Shown: positions 14,514 through 24,654, counted from the stretch's first letter. The stretch is 64,000 nt of DNA from Mangrovibacterium diazotrophicum (GCF_003610535.1 NZ_RAPN01000003.1:62001-126000), one strand, 5' to 3'. Program-made: numbers and translations. Notes: generated from the letters alone by a model not told the origin.

Positions 14514-17468
14514 TCACAGACCGCGGAAAAGCGCGTCGTAAATTGTCTGGTGCATTGCCGGGCGAATATTGAGGCGGCTCAGTTTATTGTTATTGCGGGT
14601 TGGGTAAACGCGGTTAGAGAGAAAGATAAAGAGGATATTGTATTTCGGATCCATCCAAACAAAAGTGCCGGTAAAGCCGGTGTGCCCAAAACTTTCGGGA
14701 CTGGCACTTACTGCAGGGAAGGCGTTTTCAAGCGTGTTTTTGTAATTGTCGATGTAGGGTTTGTCGAAAGCCAGTCCGCGACGATTTTCGTTTCTGGGGT
14801 ATTGTACCCGGGTAAATTCCGCCATGCTTGTCGAGTCCAGGTAAGTGACTCCGCCGTAATGCCCAAACTGAAGGTACATTTGCATCAGTTTTGCCAGGTC
14901 GTTAGCGCTACTGAAAATTCCGGCGTTTCCCGAAACTCCCCCTAACATACTGGCACCCTCATCGTGGACGTAGCCACGCAGCAACTCGTGGCGGAAATTG
15001 TCGTCCTGCTCAGTCGGTACAATTCGTCGCTCCGGAAAGTGTTTGTAGGCGTTGTAAGTGATTGTTGTTGCTCCCAGCGGTTGGTAGAAATTTTCAGCCA
15101 GATATTGCTCGTAATTCTCACCGCTCAGCTCCTCGATGATTTTCGGAAAGATCATGAAGCCCAGATCGGAATAGGTGTATTTGGTACGTGTCAACAACTG
15201 TGAGTCTTTGATCTCATCGTACATGTGATTGATGTTGTTGTGATCCATGTACAAGTGGGAGCTCACCCGGATGTTGAACTCCTGATCGGGTGTTTCGCGA
15301 AAAACGGCGGATCTCAGGTTGCCGTTCTTGTTTAGCTCGTTTTGCCAAAAAGGAATCCACGGTTTTAGACGGGCCTGGTGTGCCAGGATTTGGCGGGAGG
15401 TCATCTTCTCTTTGTCGGTTCCGCGGAAGGCCGGCCAGTAAAAAGAGAAGGGCATATCGAGTTTGAATTTGCGTTCGTCGTATAGTCTGATCAGTGCCGG
15501 CAGCGCTCCTGTGACCTTCGTCACCGAAGCGATGTCGTACAAGTCGTCCTCGAGAACCGGTTCCTGCTTGTCGTAGGTATGGTAGCCGTAGCTTTTACTC
15601 AGAATAACTTTACCGTCGATGGCGATCAAAACCTGGCATCCGGGATAGGCTTTGTCATTGATTCCCAGCATGGCGATGCTGTCAATTCGCCGTTCCAGGT
15701 AACTTGAAGATACTTTTACTTCTTCGGGGATGGTGTATTTCAGCCGATCAACTTTCTGGATGCTGATGCCGTCGTTTAGTCGGAAATAAGCATTGACATT
15801 TACTGGTAGCCTGCCATCTACGGCGATGGAGCCGTAAATTGCCTGAGCAGACAGTTCCTCAGTAATAGTATTCTCCTGGTAGCTCAGAATCAAACCGTTC
15901 GCCGTTTCGATACCATCAATTTTATCCAAGGCATAAGCATTGCCAAAAACAGAAACGATTTTCGTTTTGTCGCGCAGTTGTTTGATCAAATAGCTCATAC
16001 CCGGTGTGGTGCCGTAGTTCCGGGTTGGCGATAGATTGAGGTTGTGAATCCCGATAATCACCATGTTGTAGGGGGCTAGTTGACGCACTAGTTCGTCGAT
16101 CTCAGCATTTGTTGCCTCCTTTTTGATGTTGAACCCATCAATTCTTTGATAGCGGGAGGCCATTTTCTGGAATGCTGTTTCCGTGGTTCTACCAAAGGAT
16201 ATCACGGCCGTGCGGAGTGTATCCAGCCTTTGGAGCGGCATCAGGTTATCCCGGTTAATCAGAGCGGTAATTGATTTTTCGTGAAGCAGGCGTTGCGTCA
16301 GTTTGTAGGTCGGTTTATTCAGATCTTGCTGCAGGTTGCTCAGGTCTACGGTTTTCAAGCTGTCTAGGCCCAACCACTTTTTCAGTGCGAGAATTTTCCG
16401 GCAATGCAGATCGATTTCTTCCATGCTGATCTCGTTTTCGCGAACTGCTTTGGTTACATCCATGACAGCTTCATCCAGATCGGGAACAATTTCCAGCATG
16501 TCGTTACCAGCTTTCAGCGCCAGAACGGCAGCCTCGCCCGGCTGGTATAGTTTTGTAACGCCGTGCATATTCATGGCGTCGGTGAAAACCATTCCGCCGA
16601 AGCCAAATTCATTAATCAATCTCTGCTGAATGATTGCGGGAGACAAGGATGCCGGCAATTTAGGATTTGGTTCCAAAGCAGGTACCTGGATGTGAGCCGT
16701 CATAACACCGCCAATTCCTTCCTGAACCATCTTTTTGAACGGGTACATTTCAACCTCATTCAACCGGGTCAGGCTGTGTTTGATAACCGGCAAGCCCAAG
16801 TGAGAATCCACGTTTGTATCGCCATGTCCCGGGAAATGTTTGGCCACTGCCAGTAAGTGCACGTCCTGCATTCCGTTGGCATATAACATTGCTTTTCGGG
16901 CAACATTCTCCGGATTTTCGCCAAAGCTTCGGTAGTTAATCACCGGGTTGTCCGGATTGTTGTTAACATCGCTTACGGGCGCAAAATTGACATGGACACC
17001 CAAGCGGCGGAATTGCTCGCCGATCTCGCGTCCCATCTCATAAATCAAACTATCCTCCTGGATGGCCCCCAGAGCCATTTGCACCGGGTAGCGGGGAGTG
17101 TCCTTCAGCCGAAAAGCCGGACCCCATTCACCGTCAATGGCAATCAGAAGTGGAATTTTACTGGCTTCCTGAAACTGGTTTGTCAGTTCGGCTTGCCGCG
17201 GAGCAGTGCCCTGCATAAAAATAATCCCGCCCACCTGGTTATTCCGAATGTCGGCTAGTACTGACTCCGGACTTTTGTCTTCGGTACTGTAAGCCTGCAC
17301 AATGAATAATTGACCGATTTTTTGATCCAGACTCATTTGATTGAGCAAGCTGTCGACCCACGGATCGTGCAGATGATCTAAAAAATCAGGTTTTTTCTGG
17401 GCTTTGGATATTGAGGTTGAGAGGCAAAAGGTCACTATTAGAAATAGCGCCACGTTGAGGTATTTCAT
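14514..17468 (-). CDS. Bifunctional GH3 beta-N-acetylhexosaminidase (NagZ-like) / serine beta-lactamase-fold hydrolase
   Basis: 984 residues. A signal peptide (1-23) precedes a GH3 domain (about 35-380) carrying the NagZ signature KHFPGHGDTNVDSH at 210-223, with the His/Asp acid-base pair, and the nucleophile Asp297 in VFTDAMN. A GH3 C-terminal domain (about 390-570) is followed by a class C beta-lactamase-like domain (about 585-980) with SVTK at 648-651 (nucleophile Ser648), YSD and HTG motifs. The expected work is removing GlcNAc from peptidoglycan fragments and cutting an ester or amide on the remaining muropeptide. In B. subtilis, NagZ, AmiE (also beta-lactamase-like) and NamZ are neighbours; here the first two are fused and NamZ is divergent. 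Confidence 0.9.
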   Translation of the reverse strand: MKYLNVALFLIVTFCLSTSISKAQKKPDFLDHLHDPWVDSLLNQMSLDQKIGQLFIVQAYSTEDKSPESVLADIRNNQVGGIIFMQGTAPRQAELTNQFQEASKIPLLIAIDGEWGPAFRLKDTPRYPVQMALGAIQEDSLIYEMGREIGEQFRRLGVHVNFAPVSDVNNNPDNPVINYRSFGENPENVARKAMLYANGMQDVHLLAVAKHFPGHGDTNVDSHLGLPVIKHSLTRLNEVEMYPFKKMVQEGIGGVMTAHIQVPALEPNPKLPASLSPAIIQQRLINEFGFGGMVFTDAMNMHGVTKLYQPGEAAVLALKAGNDMLEIVPDLDEAVMDVTKAVRENEISMEEIDLHCRKILALKKWLGLDSLKTVDLSNLQQDLNKPTYKLTQRLLHEKSITALINRDNLMPLQRLDTLRTAVISFGRTTETAFQKMASRYQRIDGFNIKKEATNAEIDELVRQLAPYNMVIIGIHNLNLSPTRNYGTTPGMSYLIKQLRDKTKIVSVFGNAYALDKIDGIETANGLILSYQENTITEELSAQAIYGSIAVDGRLPVNVNAYFRLNDGISIQKVDRLKYTIPEEVKVSSSYLERRIDSIAMLGINDKAYPGCQVLIAIDGKVILSKSYGYHTYDKQEPVLEDDLYDIASVTKVTGALPALIRLYDERKFKLDMPFSFYWPAFRGTDKEKMTSRQILAHQARLKPWIPFWQNELNKNGNLRSAVFRETPDQEFNIRVSSHLYMDHNNINHMYDEIKDSQLLTRTKYTYSDLGFMIFPKIIEELSGENYEQYLAENFYQPLGATTITYNAYKHFPERRIVPTEQDDNFRHELLRGYVHDEGASMLGGVSGNAGIFSSANDLAKLMQMYLQFGHYGGVTYLDSTSMAEFTRVQYPRNENRRGLAFDKPYIDNYKNTLENAFPAVSASPESFGHTGFTGTFVWMDPKYNILFIFLSNRVYPTRNNNKLSRLNIRPAMHQTIYDALFRGL

Positions 17469-17487
17469 AGTTCTCTGTTTTCAATGT

Positions 17488-17495
17488 CAAATTTA
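17488..17495 (-). promoter_or_regulatory. Promoter -7 box for the NagZ-like gene (TAAATTTG on minus strand)
   Basis: It fits the TAnnTTTG consensus and lies 20 nt upstream of the minus-strand start codon at 17468. No clear -33 element. A weaker TACATTCG at 17545-17552 may serve the divergent namZ-like gene. Confidence 0.4.
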
Positions 17496-17571
17496 ATAAA
17501 GATTAATTGAAAGCTGAAAATCTGATAGATTAAAGCTGATTGATTACATTCGTAAAAACAAACGATTTAGG

Positions 17572-18735
17572 ATGAAGTTGCTCGTATTAACAGTTTTATT
17601 TTGGGCTGCCTCTTTTGCGGTTGAGGCGCAGGAAATTACTTGTGGCGCCGATCAGCCGGCGGCGTATGTAAACTTGCTGGATGGCAAGCATGTGGGATTG
17701 GTTGTTAACCAAAGTTCGACCGTTGGCGGCGAACACTTGCTCGATTTTTTGTTGAGTAAAAGTGTAGCTGTTGAGAAGGTTTTTTGTCCCGAGCATGGTT
17801 TCCGGGGAGACGCTGATGCCGGTGAAGAGATTGGCGACCAGAAGGACAAGAAAACCGGGCTTCCAATTATTTCGTTGTATGGTAAAAACAAGAAGCCATC
17901 GGCGACTCAATTGCAGGGAATTGATGTGCTTGTCTTTGATATTCAGGATGTCGGCGTTCGTTTTTACACTTACATTAGTACCTTGCATTATGTGATGGAG
18001 GCCTGCGCGGAGCAAAATATTCCCCTGATCGTTTTAGACCGGCCAAACCCGAATGGCGATTATGTTGCCGGGCCAATTTTGAAGCCTGAGTTTAAATCGT
18101 TTGTTGGCATGCATCCCATTCCGGTGGTACACGGTTGCACCATTGGCGAGCTTGCACATATGATCAACGGCGAGAAGTGGCTCGAAAATGGTGTTCAATG
18201 CGATTTGACCGTGATCCCCGTAAAACACTATACACACCAAATGGCTTATTCATTGCCGATAAAACCTTCTCCGAATTTGCCAAACGATTTGTCTATCCGG
18301 CTTTATCCGTCGCTTTGTTTTTTCGAGGCAACCAATATGAGCATTGGCCGCGGTACCTATTTCCCGTTCCAGGTGATTGGTTATCCCGACCCGACCATGG
18401 GCGAGTTTCAGTTTACACCGGAGAGCATTGTCGGAATGGCTAAGAGCCCGAAGCAGGAGGGAAAAGTTTGTTACGGCGAAGATTTGAGAGATGAAGGGCC
18501 AGCGCATCAATTTACACTCGAATATTTTCTAAAATATTACCACTGCTTTCAACAGGAGTCGGATTTTCTGAGTTCAGCTCGCTGGTTTAATTTGCTGGCA
18601 GGTACCGATGAGGTTTTAAAGCTCATCCGCGAAGGGGCTGATTGGTCACAAATTGAAGCTTCGTGGAGTGATGAACTGGCAGCCTACAAGGCGATGCGAA
18701 AGAAATATTTACTTTATCCGGATACCGAGGAGTAG
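17572..18735 (+). CDS. namZ: DUF1343 protein, exo-beta-N-acetylmuramidase NamZ-like (GH171)
   Basis: 387 residues, full length for DUF1343. A signal peptide ends near SFAVEAQ. Conserved blocks are VGLVVNQSS, EHGFRGDADAGE, SLYGKNKKP, VFDIQDVGVRFYTYIS, LDRPNPNG, VVHGCTIGELAHMING and NMSIGRGTYFPFQVIG. The B. subtilis member NamZ (YbbC) cleaves terminal MurNAc from peptidoglycan strands. Here the gene is divergent from the NagZ/beta-lactamase fusion, 103 nt apart, matching the namZ-nagZ-amiE grouping of B. subtilis. It is therefore likely an extracytoplasmic muramidase that works in turn with NagZ to dismantle murein chains. Confidence 0.85.
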   Translation: MKLLVLTVLFWAASFAVEAQEITCGADQPAAYVNLLDGKHVGLVVNQSSTVGGEHLLDFLLSKSVAVEKVFCPEHGFRGDADAGEEIGDQKDKKTGLPIISLYGKNKKPSATQLQGIDVLVFDIQDVGVRFYTYISTLHYVMEACAEQNIPLIVLDRPNPNGDYVAGPILKPEFKSFVGMHPIPVVHGCTIGELAHMINGEKWLENGVQCDLTVIPVKHYTHQMAYSLPIKPSPNLPNDLSIRLYPSLCFFEATNMSIGRGTYFPFQVIGYPDPTMGEFQFTPESIVGMAKSPKQEGKVCYGEDLRDEGPAHQFTLEYFLKYYHCFQQESDFLSSARWFNLLAGTDEVLKLIREGADWSQIEASWSDELAAYKAMRKKYLLYPDTEE

Positions 18736-18893
18736 GGTCGGAAATGGTTTAGCTGGATTGATAGTATTAAGTCAAAGTGAACAGATTTTCAGGAATTTTT
18801 GCCATTAAACAAAAATGTTAAAAATTGTGAAAATCATTTTGTACTTTAGCATACTAGCGGCAGGGAAAATCTCGTTAAACCTAAAACAACTCT

Positions 18894-20339
18894 TTGAGAA
18901 AAGTTACCTACATATGCCTTGTTATCTTATCGTTGGTGTATTTTGTTTCCTGCGAAGATGAGAAGTATCTGACCGCTACGGATGCCAAATTGAGCTTTTC
19001 TGTCGACTCGGTTGTTTTCGATACCATTTTTACAAGTGTAGGTTCTACCACGCAACATCTCAAAGTTTACAATCCTTACGATCAGGCGGTGCTGATTTCC
19101 AGTGTTCGGTTGTCCGGTAACGGTGAATCACAATTTCGGCTGAACATCAATGGTATTCCACAGGACGAACTGTTTGATGTGGAAGTTCCTGCCAAAGACA
19201 GCATTTACATTTTTGTTGAAGTGACGATCGACCCGTTGGGAGAGGATCAACCCATTATTGTGAAAGACTCGATTGAGTTTATTACCAACACCAACTTGCA
19301 GTATGTGAATTTGGTAGCCTGGGGGCAGGATATTGAGCTGGTTACGGGTTCAATCAGTGAGTCAACGGAGTGGACCGCCGAAAAACCTTACGTTGTTTAT
19401 GAAAATACACGCGTTGAAAAGGGCGTGACGCTGACGGTCGATCCTGGAGCACGGGTTTATTTCCATCGGGGTACGGGTTTGTACGTCAAAGGTAAATTAC
19501 TTGTAAACGGAACGCTGGAGGAGCCGGTTGTCTTCCAGGCTGATCGTTTGGAAGACGTATACGAAGATGTGCCTGATCAGTGGAACGGTATTTTTTTGTA
19601 CTCCGGGAGTCATGACAATATGCTGAGCTATGCTGAGATCAAAAATGCAAATATCGGGCTGCAGGTTGGAAATATTGAAAATGAAGGCTATGCTTCTGTT
19701 GCTATTCAGAATTGCAAAATTTACAATCACGCTTACGCCGGTATTTTCGCACTGAAGTCGAAGATTGCAGCCTACAATACAGTCATCTACAACTGTGGTT
19801 ATTACGCAACTGCCTTGTTGATTGGCGGCGAATACGAATTTTATCACACCACGATCGCCAATTATTGGGGCGGCTACAGTTCCCGTACGCGAACTACTTC
19901 ATCGTTGATGATTTCGGATCATGTGGTCGTGGAGCAGGCAAACGGCAACAGTGTTACTTATTCGGGCGATCTGACGAAAGCTTATTTTGCGAATAGTATT
20001 GTTACCGGAAATATTATCACCGGCAACGAGCTGGAGTTGGCGCGCCTGGGCGATCCCGAGTTTAATTACCGGTTTGACAACTGTTTGCTGCAATTGGCAG
20101 ATACTTTCAATGTTGAGAATCCGAAATACTACCGAAATATCCTCAAAAATGCTCAGCCCAAGTTTGTTGATCCATATGTGAAGATGAACTTCGAACTGGA
20201 TACTCTAAGTGCTGCCAAAGACGCCGGTTTGGATGAAATTGGCCGGCTGTTCCCGTATGATCTTTTGAATCAAAACCGAACCTTGGATGAAGGTCCTGAC
20301 CTTGGTGCTTACGAGCGTGTTGAAGAAGCAGCGAACTAG
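18894..20339 (+). CDS. Right-handed beta-helix lipoprotein
   Basis: 481 residues. The start is a TTG (18894): no ATG lies nearby, and this start gives a lipoprotein signal MRKVTYICLVILSLVYFVSC with the lipid-modified Cys at residue 20. A beta-sandwich-like region (30-150) precedes a parallel beta-helix (about 170-400) with repeated turns such as YENTRVEKGVTLTVDPGARVYF (two blocks: YENTRVEKGV and TLTVDPGARVYF) and KNANIGLQV. Such helices often bind polysaccharides or act as surface structural proteins; no catalytic residues are recognised. Its 3' end overlaps the next frame, and the two may be co-expressed. Confidence 0.72.
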   Translation: MRKVTYICLVILSLVYFVSCEDEKYLTATDAKLSFSVDSVVFDTIFTSVGSTTQHLKVYNPYDQAVLISSVRLSGNGESQFRLNINGIPQDELFDVEVPAKDSIYIFVEVTIDPLGEDQPIIVKDSIEFITNTNLQYVNLVAWGQDIELVTGSISESTEWTAEKPYVVYENTRVEKGVTLTVDPGARVYFHRGTGLYVKGKLLVNGTLEEPVVFQADRLEDVYEDVPDQWNGIFLYSGSHDNMLSYAEIKNANIGLQVGNIENEGYASVAIQNCKIYNHAYAGIFALKSKIAAYNTVIYNCGYYATALLIGGEYEFYHTTIANYWGGYSSRTRTTSSLMISDHVVVEQANGNSVTYSGDLTKAYFANSIVTGNIITGNELELARLGDPEFNYRFDNCLLQLADTFNVENPKYYRNILKNAQPKFVDPYVKMNFELDTLSAAKDAGLDEIGRLFPYDLLNQNRTLDEGPDLGAYERVEEAAN

Positions 20340-21348
20340 ATTTTTTATTGGTTTTGTTTTGCTGTTCTTTTTTTTCGCGAGAATGAATGCGCAACCGACT
20401 TCCCACAGTGAGTTAGCAATCATGTTTTACAATGTGGAGAATCTTTTCGATGTGGAAGACGATCCCCAAAAGCAAGACGACGAGTTTTGTGCCGATGGAC
20501 TTCGGAATTGGAATTATTTCCGGTTAAAGGACAAGCTAAACAAAATCTCAAAGGTGATTTTGGCTGCGAATGGATTTGATCCACCGGCTGTGATTGGTTT
20601 GTGTGAAGTTGAAAACAGGGCCGTGTTGGAGAGTCTGATTGAACATACTCCACTAAAAAATTACGGCTATAAAATCATTCACAAAGATTCTCCGGACGAA
20701 CGGGGAATCGATGTCGCCATACTTTTTCGTCCGGATAAGGTCACGCCGATAATGTATTCTTATCACCCTTTGGCAACTGAGAGCTCAGATACGCTGAGTT
20801 CGCGGGAAATACTCGAAGCAACTTTCGCGGTTGGCCAAGATACTCTGACTGTTTTTGTCAATCACTGGCCGTCGCGTTATAGCGGGCAGGCAGAAACTGA
20901 ACCCGACCGTTTGCTGGCAGCCCGGACACTTCGAAATCACATTGATGCCGTTTTCGAACAGTGTACTGACGCAAAAATTGTTGTTTTAGGAGATTTTAAT
21001 GACGAGCCGGATGATGTGAGTATTCGAAAGGGATTGATGACTGTAGTATCAGATAATCCATCTAATAAAGGTGAATTGGTCAATCTTACAGCTTCCTGGA
21101 AACCGAAGGGGACACTGAAACATCAGCAAAGCTGGCAAATTTTCGACCAGGTGATTGTCTCCGATTATCTTTTGAATACCTCCGGACTGAATTGTTCGGG
21201 GGCAGATGCACGAATCGTAGATTTACCGTTTCTCTTCGAAGCCGATGAGCATTGGGGTGGTAAACGACTGTTTCGGACCTACCGCGGTTATCAGTATTCG
21301 GGAGGATTTTCGGATCACCTCCCGGTGTTGATCAAATTGTCGTATTAA
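20287..21348 (+). CDS. Secreted endonuclease/exonuclease/phosphatase family protein
   Basis: 353 residues from the ATG at 20287, which overlaps the preceding gene by 53 nt. A GTG (20317) or TTG (20320) start would give a cleaner signal peptide (KKQRTRFFIGFVLLFFFFAR). DNase I-like fold motifs are present: MFYNVENLFD at the first strand, GLCEVENR (metal-binding Glu), VNHWPSR, GDFNDEPDD and the terminal SDHLPVLI with the catalytic Asp-His. It likely hydrolyses phosphodiesters of nucleic acids or lipids outside the cytoplasm. Substrate cannot be read from sequence. Confidence 0.82.
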   Translation: MKVLTLVLTSVLKKQRTRFFIGFVLLFFFFARMNAQPTSHSELAIMFYNVENLFDVEDDPQKQDDEFCADGLRNWNYFRLKDKLNKISKVILAANGFDPPAVIGLCEVENRAVLESLIEHTPLKNYGYKIIHKDSPDERGIDVAILFRPDKVTPIMYSYHPLATESSDTLSSREILEATFAVGQDTLTVFVNHWPSRYSGQAETEPDRLLAARTLRNHIDAVFEQCTDAKIVVLGDFNDEPDDVSIRKGLMTVVSDNPSNKGELVNLTASWKPKGTLKHQQSWQIFDQVIVSDYLLNTSGLNCSGADARIVDLPFLFEADEHWGGKRLFRTYRGYQYSGGFSDHLPVLIKLSY

Positions 21349-21349
21349 A

Positions 21350-22762
21350 TCAAGATTGAACAGGTGTCAAACCCATTTCAGAAGCGGTCTTGAGCATGAA
21401 TCGATAAGCCTCGTCATGGTTATTGTGGATCTCACCTTCCAAAATAGCTTCCTTGATCGCATTTTTGATGAGTCCAACTTCGCGGCAGGGACTCAATCCG
21501 AATGTTCCCATAATCTCCTCGCCTGAAACTGGCGGCTGGAAATTACGAATATGATCGCGTTCTTCCAGGTCTTTCAGCTTCTCGCGAACCAGACGAAAGT
21601 TTTTCATGTACCGCTTAACTTTTCCCTCGTTTTTCGAAGTGATGTCCGCTTCGCAAAGCGTCATCAAATCGTCGATATCGTCGCCTGCCTCAAACAGCAA
21701 TCGGCGAACAGCCGAGTCGGTCACTTCTTCCTCCGACAGTACAATCGGACGCATGTGCAATGAAACCATCTTTTGAATGTATTTCATCTTTTCATTCATC
21801 GGCAGTTTCATACGACGGAACAACTTTGGAATCATTTTTTCGCCGACGTGGTTATGAGCATGGAAGGTCCAGCCAATTCCCGGAACGAAACGTTTGGTTC
21901 GTGGTTTGGCAATGTCGTGCAACAGGGCAGACCAGCGCAACCACAAATTGTTGGTATTGGGCACAATGCGGTCGAGCACTTCCAGTGTGTGGTAAAAATT
22001 ATCTTTATGAGCGATTCCCGATCGTTCTTCAACCCCCTTCATATTCGAGAGTTCAGGGAAGATCAAGGGAAGCAAGCCGGTTTTATCGAGCAGTTTGAAG
22101 CCAATGGAAGGCTTGTCTGAAAGAATAATCTTATTCAGTTCTTCAATTACCCGTTCGCCGGAAATGATAGCAATTCGCTCCCGAAAATCGGTAATCGCCT
22201 GTAGGGTGTTCTCCTCAATTTTGAAGTTCAGCTGCGTAGCGAAACGGATAGCTCGCATCATGCGAAGCGGATCATCCGAAAAGGTGATTCCGGGTTCGAG
22301 TGGTGTGCGAATGATTTTGTTTTCGAGATCTGCCACACCATTAAACGGGTCAACCAGCTCGCCGAAATTATCTTTGTTCAACCCGATAGCGAGGGCATTG
22401 ATCGTAAAATCACGGCGCTTTTGATCGTCTTCCAGTGTGCCGTCTTCAACGATCGGTTTGCGCGAATCGTGCGTGTACGATTCTTTCCGGGCACCCACAA
22501 ATTCAACTTCCCAGTCGGCACTTTTAATCATGGCCGTTCCAAAATTCTTGAAGACGCTCACAGGCGTTTTAGGGCCTAAACGTTTGGCCACGCGCTTTGC
22601 CAGTTCAATGCCGCTACCCAAGGTAACAACATCAATATCTTTTGAATTGCGTCTCAAAATCAGGTCTCTGACAAATCCGCCGATTACGAAGCAGGGCTGC
22701 TGTAATTGGTCTGCTTCCTCCGAAATGATTGAAAATATAGGGTGTTCTAAATGCTCTCTCAT
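21350..22762 (-). CDS. cca: CCA-adding tRNA nucleotidyltransferase with HD domain
   Basis: 470 residues. The nucleotidyltransferase head has [11 protein letters not shown] and the metal-binding pair in KDIDVV. The neck reads [12 protein letters not shown]. An HD phosphohydrolase domain follows ([13 protein letters not shown]). It builds or repairs the 3' CCA end of tRNAs from CTP and ATP; the HD domain, as in the E. coli type, may remove 2' or cyclic phosphates. It converges with the phosphoesterase gene, one base apart, with no terminator visible between them. Bacteroidota tRNA genes often lack encoded CCA, so it should be essential. Confidence 0.93.
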   Translation of the reverse strand: MREHLEHPIFSIISEEADQLQQPCFVIGGFVRDLILRRNSKDIDVVTLGSGIELAKRVAKRLGPKTPVSVFKNFGTAMIKSADWEVEFVGARKESYTHDSRKPIVEDGTLEDDQKRRDFTINALAIGLNKDNFGELVDPFNGVADLENKIIRTPLEPGITFSDDPLRMMRAIRFATQLNFKIEENTLQAITDFRERIAIISGERVIEELNKIILSDKPSIGFKLLDKTGLLPLIFPELSNMKGVEERSGIAHKDNFYHTLEVLDRIVPNTNNLWLRWSALLHDIAKPRTKRFVPGIGWTFHAHNHVGEKMIPKLFRRMKLPMNEKMKYIQKMVSLHMRPIVLSEEEVTDSAVRRLLFEAGDDIDDLMTLCEADITSKNEGKVKRYMKNFRLVREKLKDLEERDHIRNFQPPVSGEEIMGTFGLSPCREVGLIKNAIKEAILEGEIHNNHDEAYRFMLKTASEMGLTPVQS

Positions 22763-22827
22763 GAAAAATTACTATCCGTTTTAAACGATGTTAAAGGATA
22801 AATATGCCATTTTGTTTAAAACCGTGA

Positions 22828-22835
22828 CAAAATTA
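22828..22835 (-). promoter_or_regulatory. Promoter -7 box for cca (TAATTTTG on minus strand)
   Basis: A consensus TAnnTTTG match 66 nt upstream of the cca start. The -33 element is not clear. Confidence 0.4.
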
Positions 22836-22891
22836 CAATTATTTCGCTGCTTCAGACCAGAAATAAAGTTTTAAATTTATTGGTATAGTAA

Positions 22892-22925
22892 TTGATATGG
22901 AAATATCTAGAAAATTATATATTTG
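22892..22925 (+). promoter_or_regulatory. Thioredoxin gene promoter
   Basis: TTG at 22892-22894 and TATATTTG at 22918-22925, spaced 23 nt. The ATG follows at 22947, giving a leader of about 15 nt. Confidence 0.55.
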
Positions 22926-22946
22926 TATCCATTAAACACACAAGCT

Positions 22947-23312
22947 ATGTTAGAACATTTGACTAAGGAAACATTCAAAGAAAAAGTATTCAACTTTGAA
23001 CTCAATAAAGATTGGAAATATGAAGGTAACAAACCTTGCCTGATCGACTTTTACGCAGACTGGTGCGGCCCATGTAAAATGGTTGCTCCAATTCTGGAGG
23101 AGTTGCAAAGCGAGTACGGTGAAAACCTGCATATTTACAAAGTCAATACAGAAGATCAACGCGAATTGGCAGGTATGTTCGGTATTCAAAGCATCCCTTC
23201 ATTGCTGTTTGTTCCGGTTGACGGACAACCGCAAATGGCCATGGGAGCTCTTCCAAAAGCTACTTTTGAACAAGCTATTTCGGAAGTACTGAAAGTCGAA
23301 AAACCTGCCTAA
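22947..23312 (+). CDS. Thioredoxin
   Basis: 121 residues from the ATG at 22947; a TTG upstream falls inside the promoter and is rejected. The active site is WCGPC within DFYADWCGPCKMVAPIL, and the cis-proline lies in GIQSIPSLLF. There is no signal peptide, so it is a cytoplasmic disulfide reductase. It is a single-gene unit between the divergent cca gene and the convergent murF gene. Confidence 0.93.
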   Translation: MLEHLTKETFKEKVFNFELNKDWKYEGNKPCLIDFYADWCGPCKMVAPILEELQSEYGENLHIYKVNTEDQRELAGMFGIQSIPSLLFVPVDGQPQMAMGALPKATFEQAISEVLKVEKPA

Positions 23313-23344
23313 GCAGAAAAAATTTAGGGGGAACTGGTTTTGCT

Positions 23345-24637
23345 TTAAAAGTTATTCAGAATTTTTTCCATTCGGATTCCTCTGGAGCCTTTAATCAAAA
23401 TCAGGTTATTTTTCATTTGTTTTTGTTGAAATAGGTAGTTTGCAAGAAGTTCGATTTTTTCGAACTTCTTCGCTTTTGTACCAGTCTCAACCTGGCAAAA
23501 GCAAGGTCCAACCAGGAAAATTTCGTTGTAGTCCTGCGCTGTAACAAAGTCCGCTATTTTTTGATGCTCTTCCTGAGCGTAATCTCCCAACTCGAGCATA
23601 TCACCCAAAATAACGATTTTACTCTCGTGATTAATTTTCTCGAAGTTCTGAAGTGCTGCCAGCATGCTTGTTGGGTTGGCATTGTAGGCATCGAGAATAA
23701 TTCGGTTTGTACCTTGTTGTATGTACTGCGACCGGTTGTTTGTAGGTGTGTATTTTTCGACAGCCTTCTGGATCAACAGCGGATCAATATCGAAGTGCAA
23801 TCCTATGCGAGCCGCAGCCATGATATTCTCAAAATTGTACGAACCCACCAGTTGCGAGCGAAAGTACAGCCATCCTTTAGGGAACAGTATTTTGACCGTC
23901 AAAAGATACGATGAATCTTCCGGCTCGCCTTTTAGTTGAACGCCTTCTCCTTTACCGTAAGTCAGTTGTTCCAGCCCGGCACTTTGTTTCATCAGTAACT
24001 CGTTGTCGGCATTAACAAAACATTTCCCGTTGTTTTCGCGAAGAAAATCGTAAAGCTCGGTTTTCGTTTTAATCACGCCCTCAAACGAACCAAAACCTTC
24101 CAGGTGAGCTTTTCCCATGTTGGTAACCAAACCAAGGTTCGGCTCTGCTATTTTGCACAAAGCTGCAATTTCGCCGGGATGATTGGCGCCCATTTCAATC
24201 ACTGCAATCTGCGTTTCTTCGGTCATTTTCAGCAAAGTCAATGGAACACCGATGTGGTTATTCAGGTTTCCTTGTGTGAAGGTGATGTTGAAGCGATTCT
24301 TCAGCACTGCAGCAATCAACTCCTTGCTGGTCGTTTTTCCGTTTGAGCCGGTGATGGCCAAAACCGGAGTGTTGAGCGTCTTTCGGTGGTAGTTTGCCAG
24401 CTGTTGCAGGCAGCGTAATACGTCGTCTACTAAAATAATTCTCGGATCAGTTGCGAACTCCGGATTGTCGATAACAGCGTAAGCGGCACCTTTCTGGAGC
24501 GAATCGGCAGCAAACTGGTTGCCGTCAAAGTTTTCTCCCTTCAAGGCAAAGAAAATGCTGTCTTCAATAATGATCCGGCTATCGGTTGATACGATTGGAT
24601 GTTTTTGATAGAGTTCGTACAGTTCTGCAATATTCAT
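23345..24637 (-). CDS. murF: UDP-N-acetylmuramoyl-tripeptide--D-alanyl-D-alanine ligase
   Basis: 430 residues from the ATG at 24637 (MNIAELYELYQKH); a longer frame upstream runs into the gldJ terminator and is not used. The Mur ligase ATP loop is ITGSNGKTTSKEL. Other family blocks are VIEMGANHPGEIA, GKAHLEGFGS, DAYNANPTSM and LGDMLELGDYA. It adds D-Ala-D-Ala to UDP-MurNAc-tripeptide in the cytoplasm, the last step of the peptidoglycan precursor. murF also lies beside gldJ in Flavobacterium-type genomes, so this is old synteny rather than chance. Confidence 0.94.
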   Translation of the reverse strand: MNIAELYELYQKHPIVSTDSRIIIEDSIFFALKGENFDGNQFAADSLQKGAAYAVIDNPEFATDPRIILVDDVLRCLQQLANYHRKTLNTPVLAITGSNGKTTSKELIAAVLKNRFNITFTQGNLNNHIGVPLTLLKMTEETQIAVIEMGANHPGEIAALCKIAEPNLGLVTNMGKAHLEGFGSFEGVIKTKTELYDFLRENNGKCFVNADNELLMKQSAGLEQLTYGKGEGVQLKGEPEDSSYLLTVKILFPKGWLYFRSQLVGSYNFENIMAAARIGLHFDIDPLLIQKAVEKYTPTNNRSQYIQQGTNRIILDAYNANPTSMLAALQNFEKINHESKIVILGDMLELGDYAQEEHQKIADFVTAQDYNEIFLVGPCFCQVETGTKAKKFEKIELLANYLFQQKQMKNNLILIKGSRGIRMEKILNNF

Positions 24638-24654
24638 AGGGCGGATATAAAAAA

